Part shown: one piece after another, positions 36,333-45,284 of the stretch | Layout: every line of letters starts with the position of its first letter | Numbering within the stretch: the first letter of the stretch is position 1 | NCBI GenBank assembly: GCA_021773565.1 | Contig: JAJFJZ010000008.1 | Coordinates: 310,001 to 374,000 of the forward strand | Direction of reading: 5' to 3' | Source of the DNA: Gammaproteobacteria bacterium | GTDB taxonomy: Bacteria; Pseudomonadota; Gammaproteobacteria; Pseudomonadales; Azotimanducaceae | DNA: 64,000 nt | Position numbers and translations under genes: made by a program | Notes under the pieces: model-generated | Seen by the model: only the letters and a program-made list of their open reading frames with translations | Databases searched by the model: none | Told to the model about the DNA's origin: nothing

Positions 36333-37062
36333 CCAAACGAGTGAGTTTCCAGTGGCCGGAGTCACAGCTTAGCGAGAAGCTGTCACCGGCATGCTTGATA
36401 ATAATTCTCTGTAAACCGTTTGGCTCATCATCCTCAGCAAGCGAAACTTTGGCCGGGGAACTAATCACATAGTAATAGGGCGTTTTGCAGGTGGGGTCAG
36501 TATTTTCTTCAAACTTAAATTTGAGTTGTGTACTGCTCTGGCAAACCATTAACGTCTGCTGCTGATCCTTGTTTGTGAAGTAAGCGAGGTGCGCCGCGCA
36601 GTCGGAGTAATCGCTGTTTGCATCCATTGCTGATGCTGGCTCTGCTATACGGTCTTCATTACTAACAAGCATCTTCTCTACAGAGCGCTCAGGCAGCCGT
36701 TTTTCCATCTCTGCACTGGCAGATATTGCGCTAGCCGGGAATACTGCTCTTTTACCAGCCTCCTGCGGCACATTGGATATGGCAGGCTTGCTTGGCTTAA
36801 CTTCCTCCCCAAATTGGGACGGCTCGTGAATGGCAGGTATTTGCATAACCAAAAGAATGCCGAATATCGCTGAAGCAGCTGTACCGTAAATCCATGCGTA
36901 CAGTGGAAATTTTTTGGACCCTGTTTTATGTGCCAGGTTTGCATGCTTGAGGATGGCCGCGTCGACGGGTTCCGGTACTTTATCCCCGGGCATGTCGGAC
37001 CCGGAATGATAGAGTGATTTTATCCATTCATCGCTGGGTGGTGTGTTTTTTGAATCAGACAT
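36322..37062 (-). CDS. Putative anti-sigma factor-like membrane protein
   Basis: 246 residues from the ATG at 37062, 8 nt inside the ECF sigma gene. Not a family I can name. A polar N-terminus (~50 residues, DEWIKSLYHSGSD...) would be cytoplasmic; one membrane helix follows (about 53-70, AWIYGTAASAIFGILLVMQI), then a ~170-residue periplasmic part with cysteines that could pair (DCAAHL, MVCQSS, PTCKTP, LSCDSG). Translational coupling to a sigma factor and this topology suggest a regulator of it, but no zinc-binding anti-sigma motif is present. Its last codons (LEQP) are encoded by the 18-bp repeat array. Confidence 0.65.
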   Translation of the reverse strand: MSDSKNTPPSDEWIKSLYHSGSDMPGDKVPEPVDAAILKHANLAHKTGSKKFPLYAWIYGTAASAIFGILLVMQIPAIHEPSQFGEEVKPSKPAISNVPQEAGKRAVFPASAISASAEMEKRLPERSVEKMLVSNEDRIAEPASAMDANSDYSDCAAHLAYFTNKDQQQTLMVCQSSTQLKFKFEENTDPTCKTPYYYVISSPAKVSLAEDDEPNGLQRIIIKHAGDSFSLSCDSGHWKLTRLEQP

Positions 37063-37579
37063 AGTGTTGCATCCCTGATTTGAGTTTTTGCATTGCGTAA
37101 CGTAAACGGCTTTTAATTCCTTCTTCATTGGAGCCGGTGATTTGTGCAATATCTCGTATAGATAATCCGCAGTCTTCGCGCATTACAAAAACTTCTCGCT
37201 GGGCATGCGGTAATTTCTTTACCAGATCAACCAGGTGTGAACGAAGCTGGTGATCGGCCATTTGCATTTCCAGAGCTGGTGTATCGCTAACGAGGTCCAT
37301 GTCTTCTGACGATGCTGTAGTGTCCAGAAGCTGGTGTTTTCTGTTTCGGCGAAAGTGGTCGGTGAGCACGTTATGAGCAATGGTGTAAAGCAGTGCCACA
37401 AACTTGCCACTGGCTTTATAGCGCTTCGCCGAATTGATCAATTTCATCCATAACTCCTGATGGCAGTCCAGTGCAGAATCTCCGGGTAGCTGTCTTAAAA
37501 AATATCGAAAACTGGGTTGTCTGTGGCGTGCATAGAGCTGTTCAAAGGCTTTCAGGTCGCCATTGGCATAATGTGCCAT
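37055..37579 (-). CDS. ECF-type RNA polymerase sigma factor
   Basis: 174 residues from the ATG at 37579. Sigma-70 region 2: AFEQLYARHRQPSFRYFLRQL, DCHQELWMKLINSAKRY, FVALLYTIAHNVLTDHFRRNR; region 4: LPHAQREVFVMREDCGLSIRDIAQITGSNEEGIKSRLRYAMQKL (two adjoining helices of the DNA-binding domain). The frame stays open upstream to 37646 and reads TDDEALMAHYANGDLKAF across the ATG; DEALMxxYxxGD is normally part of such sigma factors, yet no ATG, GTG or TTG exists there. Either the ATG is used and the protein lacks these residues, or a rare start is used. Operon with the VWA lipoprotein before it and the membrane protein after it. Confidence 0.88.
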   Translation of the reverse strand: MAHYANGDLKAFEQLYARHRQPSFRYFLRQLPGDSALDCHQELWMKLINSAKRYKASGKFVALLYTIAHNVLTDHFRRNRKHQLLDTTASSEDMDLVSDTPALEMQMADHQLRSHLVDLVKKLPHAQREVFVMREDCGLSIRDIAQITGSNEEGIKSRLRYAMQKLKSGMQHYV

Positions 37580-37646
37580 TAGAGCTTCGTCGTCCGTTGC
37601 CTCAACTTCCGCGTCCAGAGAAGTTGAGGTTCCGGATGATGGAGAG

Positions 37647-39407
37647 TTATCGATGGCTCACCTGTGGAAAATTAAGCAAATCTGCTGTGCGTACAAGATT
37701 CAGGAACTCACCGCGGTAGCCGAAGGTATCATTTCCGGTTGCGCTTTGGGCTAGTGCCAGCGTATCTGCAAGCGTGAAATTTTCTGTAAACACACCACCT
37801 TTCAATATTTGGCCAAATGCAGCGACCGCTGCGCTAAATCGATAGTTGGCGCTCGTAGTTTCCAATTGCGCTTGCATGTCCTCAAGTTTTACCGGGTAGA
37901 AATCCAGTATACTCCTGGCATTAGCTTTTGGCTTGTAGCGTAGCTTGATGAAGGCAAGTTCATTCGAAGCAAGACTTCCCGGGTTTTGATTAGTTTGGTT
38001 GGGAGTCCCGTACCGGAGTGGGTCCATCGCGTTTGTTTCAGACCCTGACAGGGTGATTTCATACAAAGCAGTTACGGTATGACCAGCACCTATATCGCCC
38101 GCATCAATTTTGTCGTTGTTAAAATCTTCCCGTTCCAGATGACGCGTTTCGTACCCGATCAAACGATACTCCGATACAGTTTGCGGGTTGAATTCTATCT
38201 GTATTTTTACATCGTTGGCGATGGTATGCAGTGTAGAACGCATCTCTTGTACCAAAACTTTGCGCGCCTCATTAATGTTGTCTATGTAGGCTGCATTGCC
38301 GTTGCCTGACTGTGCCAGTTGTTGCATCAGTACATCGTTGTAATTACCACGTCCAAAACCAAGAACTGTTAACGAAACACCACTTAAGCGCTCGTGCTCA
38401 ATCAGGGTTTTGAGGGATTTCTCATCAGAGGTACCTACGTTAAAGTCACCGTCCGTTGCGAGAATGACTCTGTTAACTCCGCCTTCAATGAACGCTTCAC
38501 GCGCCATTGAATAAGCTAGCCTGATACCCGCCCCGCCATTTGTGGACCCACCTCCTGCCAGCTGATCAAGAGCTGCATGGATTTTGGAGGTGTCAGTGCC
38601 GCTGGTAGGCTCCAGTACTGCACCCGCCGCGCCAGCATATACTGCTATACTGATACGGTCCTGTTTGCGTAAGCGTTCTGTTAGCATTTTTAATGCAGGA
38701 ACTAACAATTCAAGTTTACCCGGTGAACGCATCGATCCGGAGACATCAATCAGAAACACCAGGTTGGAGTCGGGTAGGGAATCACTATTGTCCGCGAATC
38801 CCTTCATGCCAATGTGCAACAGTTTGCGGTGCTGATTCCATGGCGAAGGGCCTACCTCAGTGATTACACTAAATACTCTGGTGTCGCTTTCAGGAAGGGG
38901 GTAGTCGTAGGAGAAATAATTCACCAGCTCTTCCACGCGAACTGCATCCACATCAGGAAGAGCGCCCTGATTTAGAATTCTTCGCACATTCGAATAGGAA
39001 GCGGTATCAACATCGATTGAAAAAGTAGAAACAGGAAATTCACGCACCAGCCTGGTGGTATTTTCCCGAACGTTTCTATAGTTCTCCCTGGAGGGGAGAA
39101 CATAATACGGTTCCGGAACAACCCGATTGTATGTCTCCATTGAGTCCGCCATATTGAATTTTCGGGTCCCGGGCGCCCGTTTTGCCGAAACCGAAATTTT
39201 CGCTGCTTTTTCTACGCCTGGCCCCGCAGCATTTCCGGCTACCGGTCCCTCTGTGGAGTCTTCCTCTGGATGAACTGTGCTCTTTGCAAGACAGGCACTC
39301 AACAAAACCAGGCTAGTGAGGAGAACTACTCCAGGTGCCGCTCGTTTAATTATTTTCAACTTTTGTGTTATCTGCCTTAATTGCATGGTCCTGTCCATTT
39401 TTTGCAC
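37647..39407 (-). CDS. VWA-domain lipoprotein (YfbK-like)
   Basis: Up to 586 residues; GTG 39407, ATG 39398 and ATG 39386 are all possible starts. The signal peptide ends in a lipobox (VLLSAC), so it is a lipoprotein. N-terminal YfbK-type region with FSTFSIDVDTASYSNVRRIL-like sequence and VEELVNYFSYDYPLP, then a VWA domain with intact MIDAS (FLIDVSGSM, later Thr in GGGSTNGGAG, ATDGDFNVG), then the C-terminal YfbK extension. Function of YfbK proteins is not established; Mg-dependent binding to another envelope protein is likely. First gene of the operon with an ECF sigma factor 67 nt downstream. Confidence 0.9.
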   Translation of the reverse strand: MQKMDRTMQLRQITQKLKIIKRAAPGVVLLTSLVLLSACLAKSTVHPEEDSTEGPVAGNAAGPGVEKAAKISVSAKRAPGTRKFNMADSMETYNRVVPEPYYVLPSRENYRNVRENTTRLVREFPVSTFSIDVDTASYSNVRRILNQGALPDVDAVRVEELVNYFSYDYPLPESDTRVFSVITEVGPSPWNQHRKLLHIGMKGFADNSDSLPDSNLVFLIDVSGSMRSPGKLELLVPALKMLTERLRKQDRISIAVYAGAAGAVLEPTSGTDTSKIHAALDQLAGGGSTNGGAGIRLAYSMAREAFIEGGVNRVILATDGDFNVGTSDEKSLKTLIEHERLSGVSLTVLGFGRGNYNDVLMQQLAQSGNGNAAYIDNINEARKVLVQEMRSTLHTIANDVKIQIEFNPQTVSEYRLIGYETRHLEREDFNNDKIDAGDIGAGHTVTALYEITLSGSETNAMDPLRYGTPNQTNQNPGSLASNELAFIKLRYKPKANARSILDFYPVKLEDMQAQLETTSANYRFSAAVAAFGQILKGGVFTENFTLADTLALAQSATGNDTFGYRGEFLNLVRTADLLNFPQVSHR

Positions 39408-39461
39408 TTTGCCGTGCGATAGTTATACAAACGCAGCCATGGGGGAAAAGGGGTTAAATGA

Positions 39462-39479
39462 ATCGCGATACTTCGCGAT
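39462..39479. promoter_or_regulatory. Palindrome ATCGCGA-TACT-TCGCGAT in a divergent promoter region
   Basis: Perfect 7-bp arms with a 4-bp centre between the VWA-sigma operon (start ~39398) and the hydrolase gene at 39529. Candidate operator; the cognate regulator is unknown. Confidence 0.5.
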
Positions 39480-39528
39480 ATCCCTTTAGTAGAGTAATAT
39501 GGAAAAGTTAATTCAGAGAGATTAAATT

Positions 39529-40422
39529 TTGTTAAATCTTGTTCAAAAGTCCCGGGAAATTCGCGGTGTAGAGCTGTGCTATTTTGAACAGGGCGCTCCG
39601 GGCGATTCCGGGTTGGAGTCCATACTTTTTTTACATGCAACCGGTTTTCATGCGCGGGTGTGGGACGAAGTAATACGATTGCTGCCCGGGCGTCACATTA
39701 TCGCGCTGGAGTTTAGAGGCCATGGGCGTTCAGGTAAGCAAGGCCCCTACAACTGGAACAGTTTTGGCATGGATCTGGTCGATTTTGTAGACGCGCTGGG
39801 ACTGGATAATGTAATTGGTATTGGCCACTCCCTGGGCGGGCGGGTACTGGTGCATGTGGCAGCTTTACGATCCCTGTGTTTCAAGCGGCTGATACTGGTT
39901 GACCCGGTGATTTTTGAGCCACAAATTTATAAAAACAGAAGAGCGTCTTCCGAGGTAATCAATCCTGCTGACCATATGACGGCCCGGCGTCGAAATCGGT
40001 GGGCGGACTGGCAGGAAATGTACGAGCGATTCGTAGTGCGTGATCCTTTTAATCTTTGGCAGCAAAGTGTTCTGAGGGATTATTGCCAGTACGGCTTGCT
40101 GCCAGATGATGAGTGGCCTGGTTTTAAACTGGCTTGTCCGCCTTTGGTGGAAGCCGAAATATACGCAACCAACAACACTGAGGATGTAACAGATGTACTA
40201 GCAGACATTAAAGTGCCCGTGCTCGTGCTGCGTGCACAGCCTCGTGAAGAAAAAAACGATACGCGTACAGACTTTTCAAAAAGCCCCACCCGTCCGGATC
40301 TTGCTGATTTGTTTCACTCCGGGCGGGATGTTTTTTTGCCGGAGTTGAGTCATTTTATTCCCATGCAGAACCCCGCACTTGTTGCTCAGTTTGTGCTTGA
40401 CGGGGATGCTGTCGTCGACTGA
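39529..40422 (+). CDS. Alpha/beta hydrolase
   Basis: 297 residues. TTG start at 39529 with AGAGAG about 10 nt upstream. Soluble alpha/beta-hydrolase: ILFLHATGFHARVW around the oxyanion hole, EFRGHGRSGK, nucleophile Ser in GIGHSLGGRVLVH, acid residue region VPVLVLRAQPREE, His in LPELSHFIPMQNP. The substrate is not evident; the HATGFHARVW form is seen in a proteobacterial group annotated only as hydrolases. The last 37 nt overlap the convergent MFS gene. Confidence 0.87.
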   Translation: MLNLVQKSREIRGVELCYFEQGAPGDSGLESILFLHATGFHARVWDEVIRLLPGRHIIALEFRGHGRSGKQGPYNWNSFGMDLVDFVDALGLDNVIGIGHSLGGRVLVHVAALRSLCFKRLILVDPVIFEPQIYKNRRASSEVINPADHMTARRRNRWADWQEMYERFVVRDPFNLWQQSVLRDYCQYGLLPDDEWPGFKLACPPLVEAEIYATNNTEDVTDVLADIKVPVLVLRAQPREEKNDTRTDFSKSPTRPDLADLFHSGRDVFLPELSHFIPMQNPALVAQFVLDGDAVVD

Positions 40423-41639
40423 TATTGCCACAATCCACTCCACAATGTTCCCACGGCGAAGATAAACAGGGATACCAAAACGCCAGGCACCAGGGCAGCA
40501 AGCGGGGAAAAAGCCGCCACAATTATGCCGAGTACAGGTGCTGATATAAAAGCTGAAACCATAAAACTAAAAGTCAATATAGACAGGATCTGGCCGCGCT
40601 TGTTTTCAGGAGCGGATTCCTGAACGATCGCCCGCGCCATGGTAGTGGTACCACCCATATTCAGGCCCCAGGCGAAAATACCCAGGTAAAAGAGTGGCAG
40701 CGTGGGTTCTGTAAGTATTAACCCCAATATGAGCGCTCTGGATAACTGCAAAATCAGAAACAGTCGACCCGGTTTCAGCAGTGGCATAAACCTGAACAGA
40801 ATCAGGTTGGAAGCGACACCGCCACAGGTGAATACGATAATAACATTGGCGTAGAAAGCAGCATCACCGGAATATACGTCCTTTACGATAAAGGGGATGG
40901 CGATTATGTAGGCACCGGCATTAAAGAGTGAAGATGCGAAATTCAGGCCGATAAGGTTACGAACAAGTTTAAAGCTCAAGGCAGCACGAAATCCCTGGAT
41001 AAGGTTTATGCGTTTTACTTCTGATTGTCGGGGTACGGGGCTGAGTCGCATAATCGCCAGTAAGCCAAGTAGAAAAAAACTGCTTTGTATCAGCAGTATC
41101 GCGGAAAGCCCGATGCTTTCCAGCTTGCCACCGATCCACATTGCCAGTATGCCAACTGTGGAGGTCACGATAGTGGTGAGCGTAACGGTGCGTTGTATAT
41201 CGATCCGCGTAATCCGGTTTAGCATCGTCTGTCTGGCGGGATCAGACAGGCTCTGCAAAGTTACCATCGCCATACCAAAAGCAACCACCACCCACAAATC
41301 AAGCTTTCCTGATAAATATGCAAGCGCAACTAGCAAAGGGGGTATTGCGATTGCGATGTGGGCCCGCTGCAATAATTTACGCGGGTCCATCCTGTCGGCA
41401 AATACGCCACCCACAAGGACCAGAATGGCAGGTAGTTCCAACAGGGAGCGTATAAAGCCCACCTTGTCTGCAGGGGTCTCCAATGTACCCACTAACAACC
41501 AGGTCACCAGAAAACCCTGTAGGCTCATAGCGCCAAGCCAGGCACTCGAACTCGCCAGGTACCAGGGAAATTCGGCCTTGCCGGGCAGCTCTGAAACTTG
41601 CGCAACAGACTGCGTGCTATCGGGCGTAATGTGGGACAT
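40386..41639 (-). CDS. MFS transporter (EntS/MFS_3-like)
   Basis: 417 residues, twelve predicted membrane helices. Resembles the MFS_3 group that includes the enterobactin exporter EntS: ASSSAWLGAMSLQGFLVTWLLVG in helix 1 (adjoining stretches), RSLLELPAILVLVGGVFADRMDPRKLLQ with the loop 2-3 motif, and DPARQTMLNRIT. Exports a small molecule by proton antiport; the substrate is unknown. Convergent with and overlapping the hydrolase gene by 37 nt, so antisense effects between the two transcripts are possible. Confidence 0.88.
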   Translation of the reverse strand: MSHITPDSTQSVAQVSELPGKAEFPWYLASSSAWLGAMSLQGFLVTWLLVGTLETPADKVGFIRSLLELPAILVLVGGVFADRMDPRKLLQRAHIAIAIPPLLVALAYLSGKLDLWVVVAFGMAMVTLQSLSDPARQTMLNRITRIDIQRTVTLTTIVTSTVGILAMWIGGKLESIGLSAILLIQSSFFLLGLLAIMRLSPVPRQSEVKRINLIQGFRAALSFKLVRNLIGLNFASSLFNAGAYIIAIPFIVKDVYSGDAAFYANVIIVFTCGGVASNLILFRFMPLLKPGRLFLILQLSRALILGLILTEPTLPLFYLGIFAWGLNMGGTTTMARAIVQESAPENKRGQILSILTFSFMVSAFISAPVLGIIVAAFSPLAALVPGVLVSLFIFAVGTLWSGLWQYQSTTASPSSTN

Positions 41640-41765
41640 TTAGCCTTTATCTCGCAGGGGCGCTTCGATCAATTTACAAACTCTTACACCACTCACAATA
41701 AGCACATATACAAGTGAATTTTCGTTTTGCACACTCCAGGTAATACAGTACACGTGGTGTGTCTT

Positions 41766-42038
41766 ATGTTAGCAGGTCGAAGGCAGGAAGCCTTAAAAAC
41801 ATGGTTTCGTAGTGAGCGTGTTTTTAACTCCGACGGGCAATGGTATTTTCATACTCGAGAGAGTATTGACGTGGGTCCCTACGAAAGTCAGTTTGATGCG
41901 GAGCTGGAAGCGGGGCTCTTGAAAGAACTGCTAAAATCCTTACCTGTTGGAGAAAGTTCGGAAGAGGTCATTCGGGAATTTGTACTGGATTCTTTCAGCT
42001 GGGGCAACCCTCTGGCAGTAAACTGCACTCTGTCATAA
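41766..42038 (+). CDS. DUF6316-like small protein
   Basis: 90 residues from the ATG at 41766; the frame is open a little further upstream (TTG at 41727) but the recognisable part starts at WFRSERVF. The core TWFRSERVFNSDGQWYFHT followed by RESIDVGPYESQFDAELEAG is, as far as I recall, the DUF6316 pattern found in Cellvibrionales-type marine gammaproteobacteria. Soluble, acidic C-terminus, no signal peptide. Function unknown. Between the MFS transporter and ileS, on the ileS strand, with 78 nt to it. Confidence 0.7.
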   Translation: MLAGRRQEALKTWFRSERVFNSDGQWYFHTRESIDVGPYESQFDAELEAGLLKELLKSLPVGESSEEVIREFVLDSFSWGNPLAVNCTLS

Positions 42039-42116
42039 CACGCGCTTTGGCTTGGGGTAGTACAGTAAACGCTGATACAATGCGCGGCTTTCACCAGTAT
42101 TAGCCAGGCATTTATT

Positions 42117-45100
42117 ATGGCGCAGGAAGTCGCCCCCAGTACTCAGTCGGAATCGCCCGCGGATTCCCAAACCTTTTCCTTCGTAGGAATGGAACACCGG
42201 ATTCTCGAATTTTGGGAAAGTCGCGACATATTCCAGAAATCCCTTGAACAGACCAGGAACAAGCGGCCCTACATTTTTTATGATGGCCCGCCATTTGCAA
42301 CCGGGCTGCCACATCACGGTCATCTGGTAGGTTCTATTCTCAAGGACGTGGTACCACGCTATTTCACTATGAAGGGGCGTTATGTGCTTCGCCGTTTTGG
42401 CTGGGATTGCCACGGTCTTCCCATAGAGCACGAGATTGACAAGCAACTCAATATGTCTGCCCAGGAAGCGGTGGAAACCCTCGGAATTGCCGGATACAAC
42501 AACGAGTGTCGCAAAATTGTACAACGCTACACCCAACAATGGCGCTCAACCATTACGCGCATTGGTCGGTGGGTGGATTTTGATAATGACTATAAGACCA
42601 TGGACATCGAGTACATGGAATCTGTGTGGTGGGTGCTTAAACAACTCTGGAACAAGGGTTACGTCTATCAGGGCACGAAGGTAATGCCTATCTCCACAGC
42701 ACTTGGCACAGTACTGTCCAATTTTGAGGCGGGTCTCAATTACAAGGACGTTCAGGATCCGGCCATTACCGTGCTTTTTAAGTTAAGCGATGAAGATGCA
42801 TGGATTGCGGCGTGGACCACCACACCCTGGACACTGCCTTCCAATCTGGCCTTGTGCGTTGGCGCAAATATTGATTATGTGAAGGTGCATGATAACAAGC
42901 GTGATATAGACATCTATCTTGCCGCGGCCCGTCTTGCAGACTATGAAAAAGACTTTGAGCTGCGGGTAGTTTCACATTGCAGTGGTTCCGAGCTTATTGG
43001 AAAAGAATACGAAGCACTGTTTGATTACTTCGCCGACCAGCGGGAGCGGGGTGCTTTTGTAATACTTGGTGATGACTATGTCACCACAGAAAGCGGTACT
43101 GGAATTGTCCATCAAGCCCCTGCCTTCGGAGAAGATGACAAACGTGTTATGGCCGAAGCGGGAATTGATGCTTTCGCCTGTCCCGTGGATTTACATGGCA
43201 TGTTTACCTCAGACGTCTCCGACTTTGCGGGTATGTATGTAAAGGACGCAGACAAGGATATTATCAGGATTCTAAAAGACTCCGGAGCGTTGTACCACCA
43301 GACTGTGGTTCAGCACAGTTATCCCTTTTGTTATCGTTCTGAAACACCCCTGATTTACCGTGCTATTCCGTCCTGGTACGTACGCGTAACAGAAATATCA
43401 GACAAGTTGATCGCTGCTAACGACAAAGTACGGTGGGTACCCGGGCACATAAAACATGGAAGGTTTGGCAAGTGGCTGGAAGGAGCCACCGACTGGGCTA
43501 TCTCCCGTAACAGGGTGTGGGGTACGCCGCTCCCGATCTGGATAAATGATGTAACCTCCCAACAAATCTGTATTGGTTCGGTTGAAGAACTGCACAACTA
43601 CTCAGGCGTGAAAGTTGAGGATCTTCATCGGGAGTTTGTTGATCCGATCGAGTTTGGCATCGATGGTGAACCCGGTGTGTATAGACGCATTCCGGAAGTA
43701 CTGGATTGCTGGTTTGAGTCCGGTTCCATGCCCTATGCGCAACTGCATTATCCCTTTGAGAATCAAAAGGTTTTTGAAGCAGGCTTTCCTGCAGAATTTA
43801 TCGCAGAAGGCCTGGATCAGACGCGCGGCTGGTTTTACACGCTCACGGTTTTGGCGACGGCCTTGTATGAGAAGCCGGCCTTTCGCAATGTGATTGTAAA
43901 CGGCCTGGTTGCTGCGGAAGACGGACGCAAGATGTCCAAAAGCCTGAAAAACTACACTGCACCGGATTCACTCATGGAAGAATTCGGTGCTGATGCACTG
44001 CGCTTGTACCTGATTAATTCCGGACTGGTCAGGGGCGAGGAACAACGCTTTGCCGATTCCGGGGTTAAGGACATGGTGCGTCGGGCGCTTTTACCCTGGT
44101 ACAACTCCTTTAGTTTTTTGAAAACCTATGCAGCTATCGATGGCTGGTCTCCGGATAAAGGCAATCACCAGGGCAATCATGTGCTGGATAGATGGATTAT
44201 TTCAGGGCTACAGACACTTAAAGCGGATGTCGCGAAGGAAATGGAATGCTACCAGTTGTTCAATGTGGTACCCAAGTTGTTTACCTTTATCGAAAACCTC
44301 ACTAACTGGTATATCCGCCTGAACCGTTCGCGATTTTGGGCTGAGGAAATTACCGCAGACAAAATAGCAGCTTATTCAACCCTGTATACGGTACTCACAG
44401 AATTGAGTATTGCAATGGCGCCCTTTGCACCCTTTCTTGCTGAATACATGTATCTGGAACTTGCTGCCCTGGGCGGAAGTAAACCGGTACCCGAGTCGGT
44501 ACATTTGTGTAGCTATCCCGAGCCAGAAGCGTCACTGATTCAGCCGCTTCTGGAGGAAGCGGTTGACAAGTTGCAACAGGTAATCCTGCTTGGCCGAAAA
44601 CAACGAGAAACAGTAAATATCAGTATTCGAACGCCCTTGAACGAACTAACCATTATTCACCGTGATCGGGCGCTGCTGGATGAAATATCCAACCTTGAGG
44701 ACACGATTAAACGTGAACTGAACATTAAGCACGTACGTTACGAACAGGATGAAGACAGTTATATTGAACTGCGGACAAAACCCAATTTTCCCAGGCTAGG
44801 TAAGCGCCTGGGCAATCGTATGAAACAATACCAGGCACTCATACAGGCGCTCAAGCCTGCTGAAATTGAAAAACTGTTTGAGCTTGGAGAAATCGAACTG
44901 CATGGAGAACGATTTTCCGATGATGAGATTGAAGTGTTTCGCGTGGCAAAGCCCGGCACTAACACAGTGACAAATCGCGTCATTTCAGTAGCACTTGATT
45001 GTGAACTCAACAAGGCACTGATAGACGAAGGATATGCCAGGGAGTTTGTAAACCGTGTGCAGCGCTCACGTAAGGACGCAGGCCTTGAAGTTTCAGATCG

Positions 45101-45278
45101 AATCAGTTTGCGTTTTCAGGGTGATGCAAATCTTGAAGCAGCGATTACTGCGCATTCAGATTATCTGTCCAGCGAAACACTGGCCACCGATTTTGGTCAG
45201 GGTGCACTGGCTGCTCAAACCTTCATAGCAAAAATAGATGACATGGATCTACGCTACTCGATTGTCAAACAGCCCTGA
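42117..45278 (+). CDS. ileS: Isoleucine-tRNA ligase, type 2 (eukaryote-like)
   Basis: 1053 residues, longer than the ~940 of ordinary proteobacterial IleRS. Charges tRNA-Ile. HIGH-like motif HHGH (66-69) in PFATGLPHHGHLVG, editing domain with WTTTPWTLPSNLAL, KMSKS (605-609) in GRKMSKSLKNY, and a long C-terminal tRNA-binding region (ELNIKHVRYEQDED, GYAREFVNRVQ) shared with archaeal/eukaryotic and type 2 bacterial enzymes. The C-terminal zinc Cys motif of type 1 is absent. Type 2 enzymes are typically insensitive to mupirocin. It stands alone, away from lspA and ribF, which suggests horizontal gain or replacement of the usual ileS. Confidence 0.95.
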   Translation: MAQEVAPSTQSESPADSQTFSFVGMEHRILEFWESRDIFQKSLEQTRNKRPYIFYDGPPFATGLPHHGHLVGSILKDVVPRYFTMKGRYVLRRFGWDCHGLPIEHEIDKQLNMSAQEAVETLGIAGYNNECRKIVQRYTQQWRSTITRIGRWVDFDNDYKTMDIEYMESVWWVLKQLWNKGYVYQGTKVMPISTALGTVLSNFEAGLNYKDVQDPAITVLFKLSDEDAWIAAWTTTPWTLPSNLALCVGANIDYVKVHDNKRDIDIYLAAARLADYEKDFELRVVSHCSGSELIGKEYEALFDYFADQRERGAFVILGDDYVTTESGTGIVHQAPAFGEDDKRVMAEAGIDAFACPVDLHGMFTSDVSDFAGMYVKDADKDIIRILKDSGALYHQTVVQHSYPFCYRSETPLIYRAIPSWYVRVTEISDKLIAANDKVRWVPGHIKHGRFGKWLEGATDWAISRNRVWGTPLPIWINDVTSQQICIGSVEELHNYSGVKVEDLHREFVDPIEFGIDGEPGVYRRIPEVLDCWFESGSMPYAQLHYPFENQKVFEAGFPAEFIAEGLDQTRGWFYTLTVLATALYEKPAFRNVIVNGLVAAEDGRKMSKSLKNYTAPDSLMEEFGADALRLYLINSGLVRGEEQRFADSGVKDMVRRALLPWYNSFSFLKTYAAIDGWSPDKGNHQGNHVLDRWIISGLQTLKADVAKEMECYQLFNVVPKLFTFIENLTNWYIRLNRSRFWAEEITADKIAAYSTLYTVLTELSIAMAPFAPFLAEYMYLELAALGGSKPVPESVHLCSYPEPEASLIQPLLEEAVDKLQQVILLGRKQRETVNISIRTPLNELTIIHRDRALLDEISNLEDTIKRELNIKHVRYEQDEDSYIELRTKPNFPRLGKRLGNRMKQYQALIQALKPAEIEKLFELGEIELHGERFSDDEIEVFRVAKPGTNTVTNRVISVALDCELNKALIDEGYAREFVNRVQRSRKDAGLEVSDRISLRFQGDANLEAAITAHSDYLSSETLATDFGQGALAAQTFIAKIDDMDLRYSIVKQP

Positions 45279-45284
45279 GCGGCT

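Noticed and set aside
36071-36472. A repeat protein with tandem GCLLAQ units
   Set aside because: It exists only by translating the tandem array in another frame inside the MATE gene end and the convergent gene; no start signal or known family.
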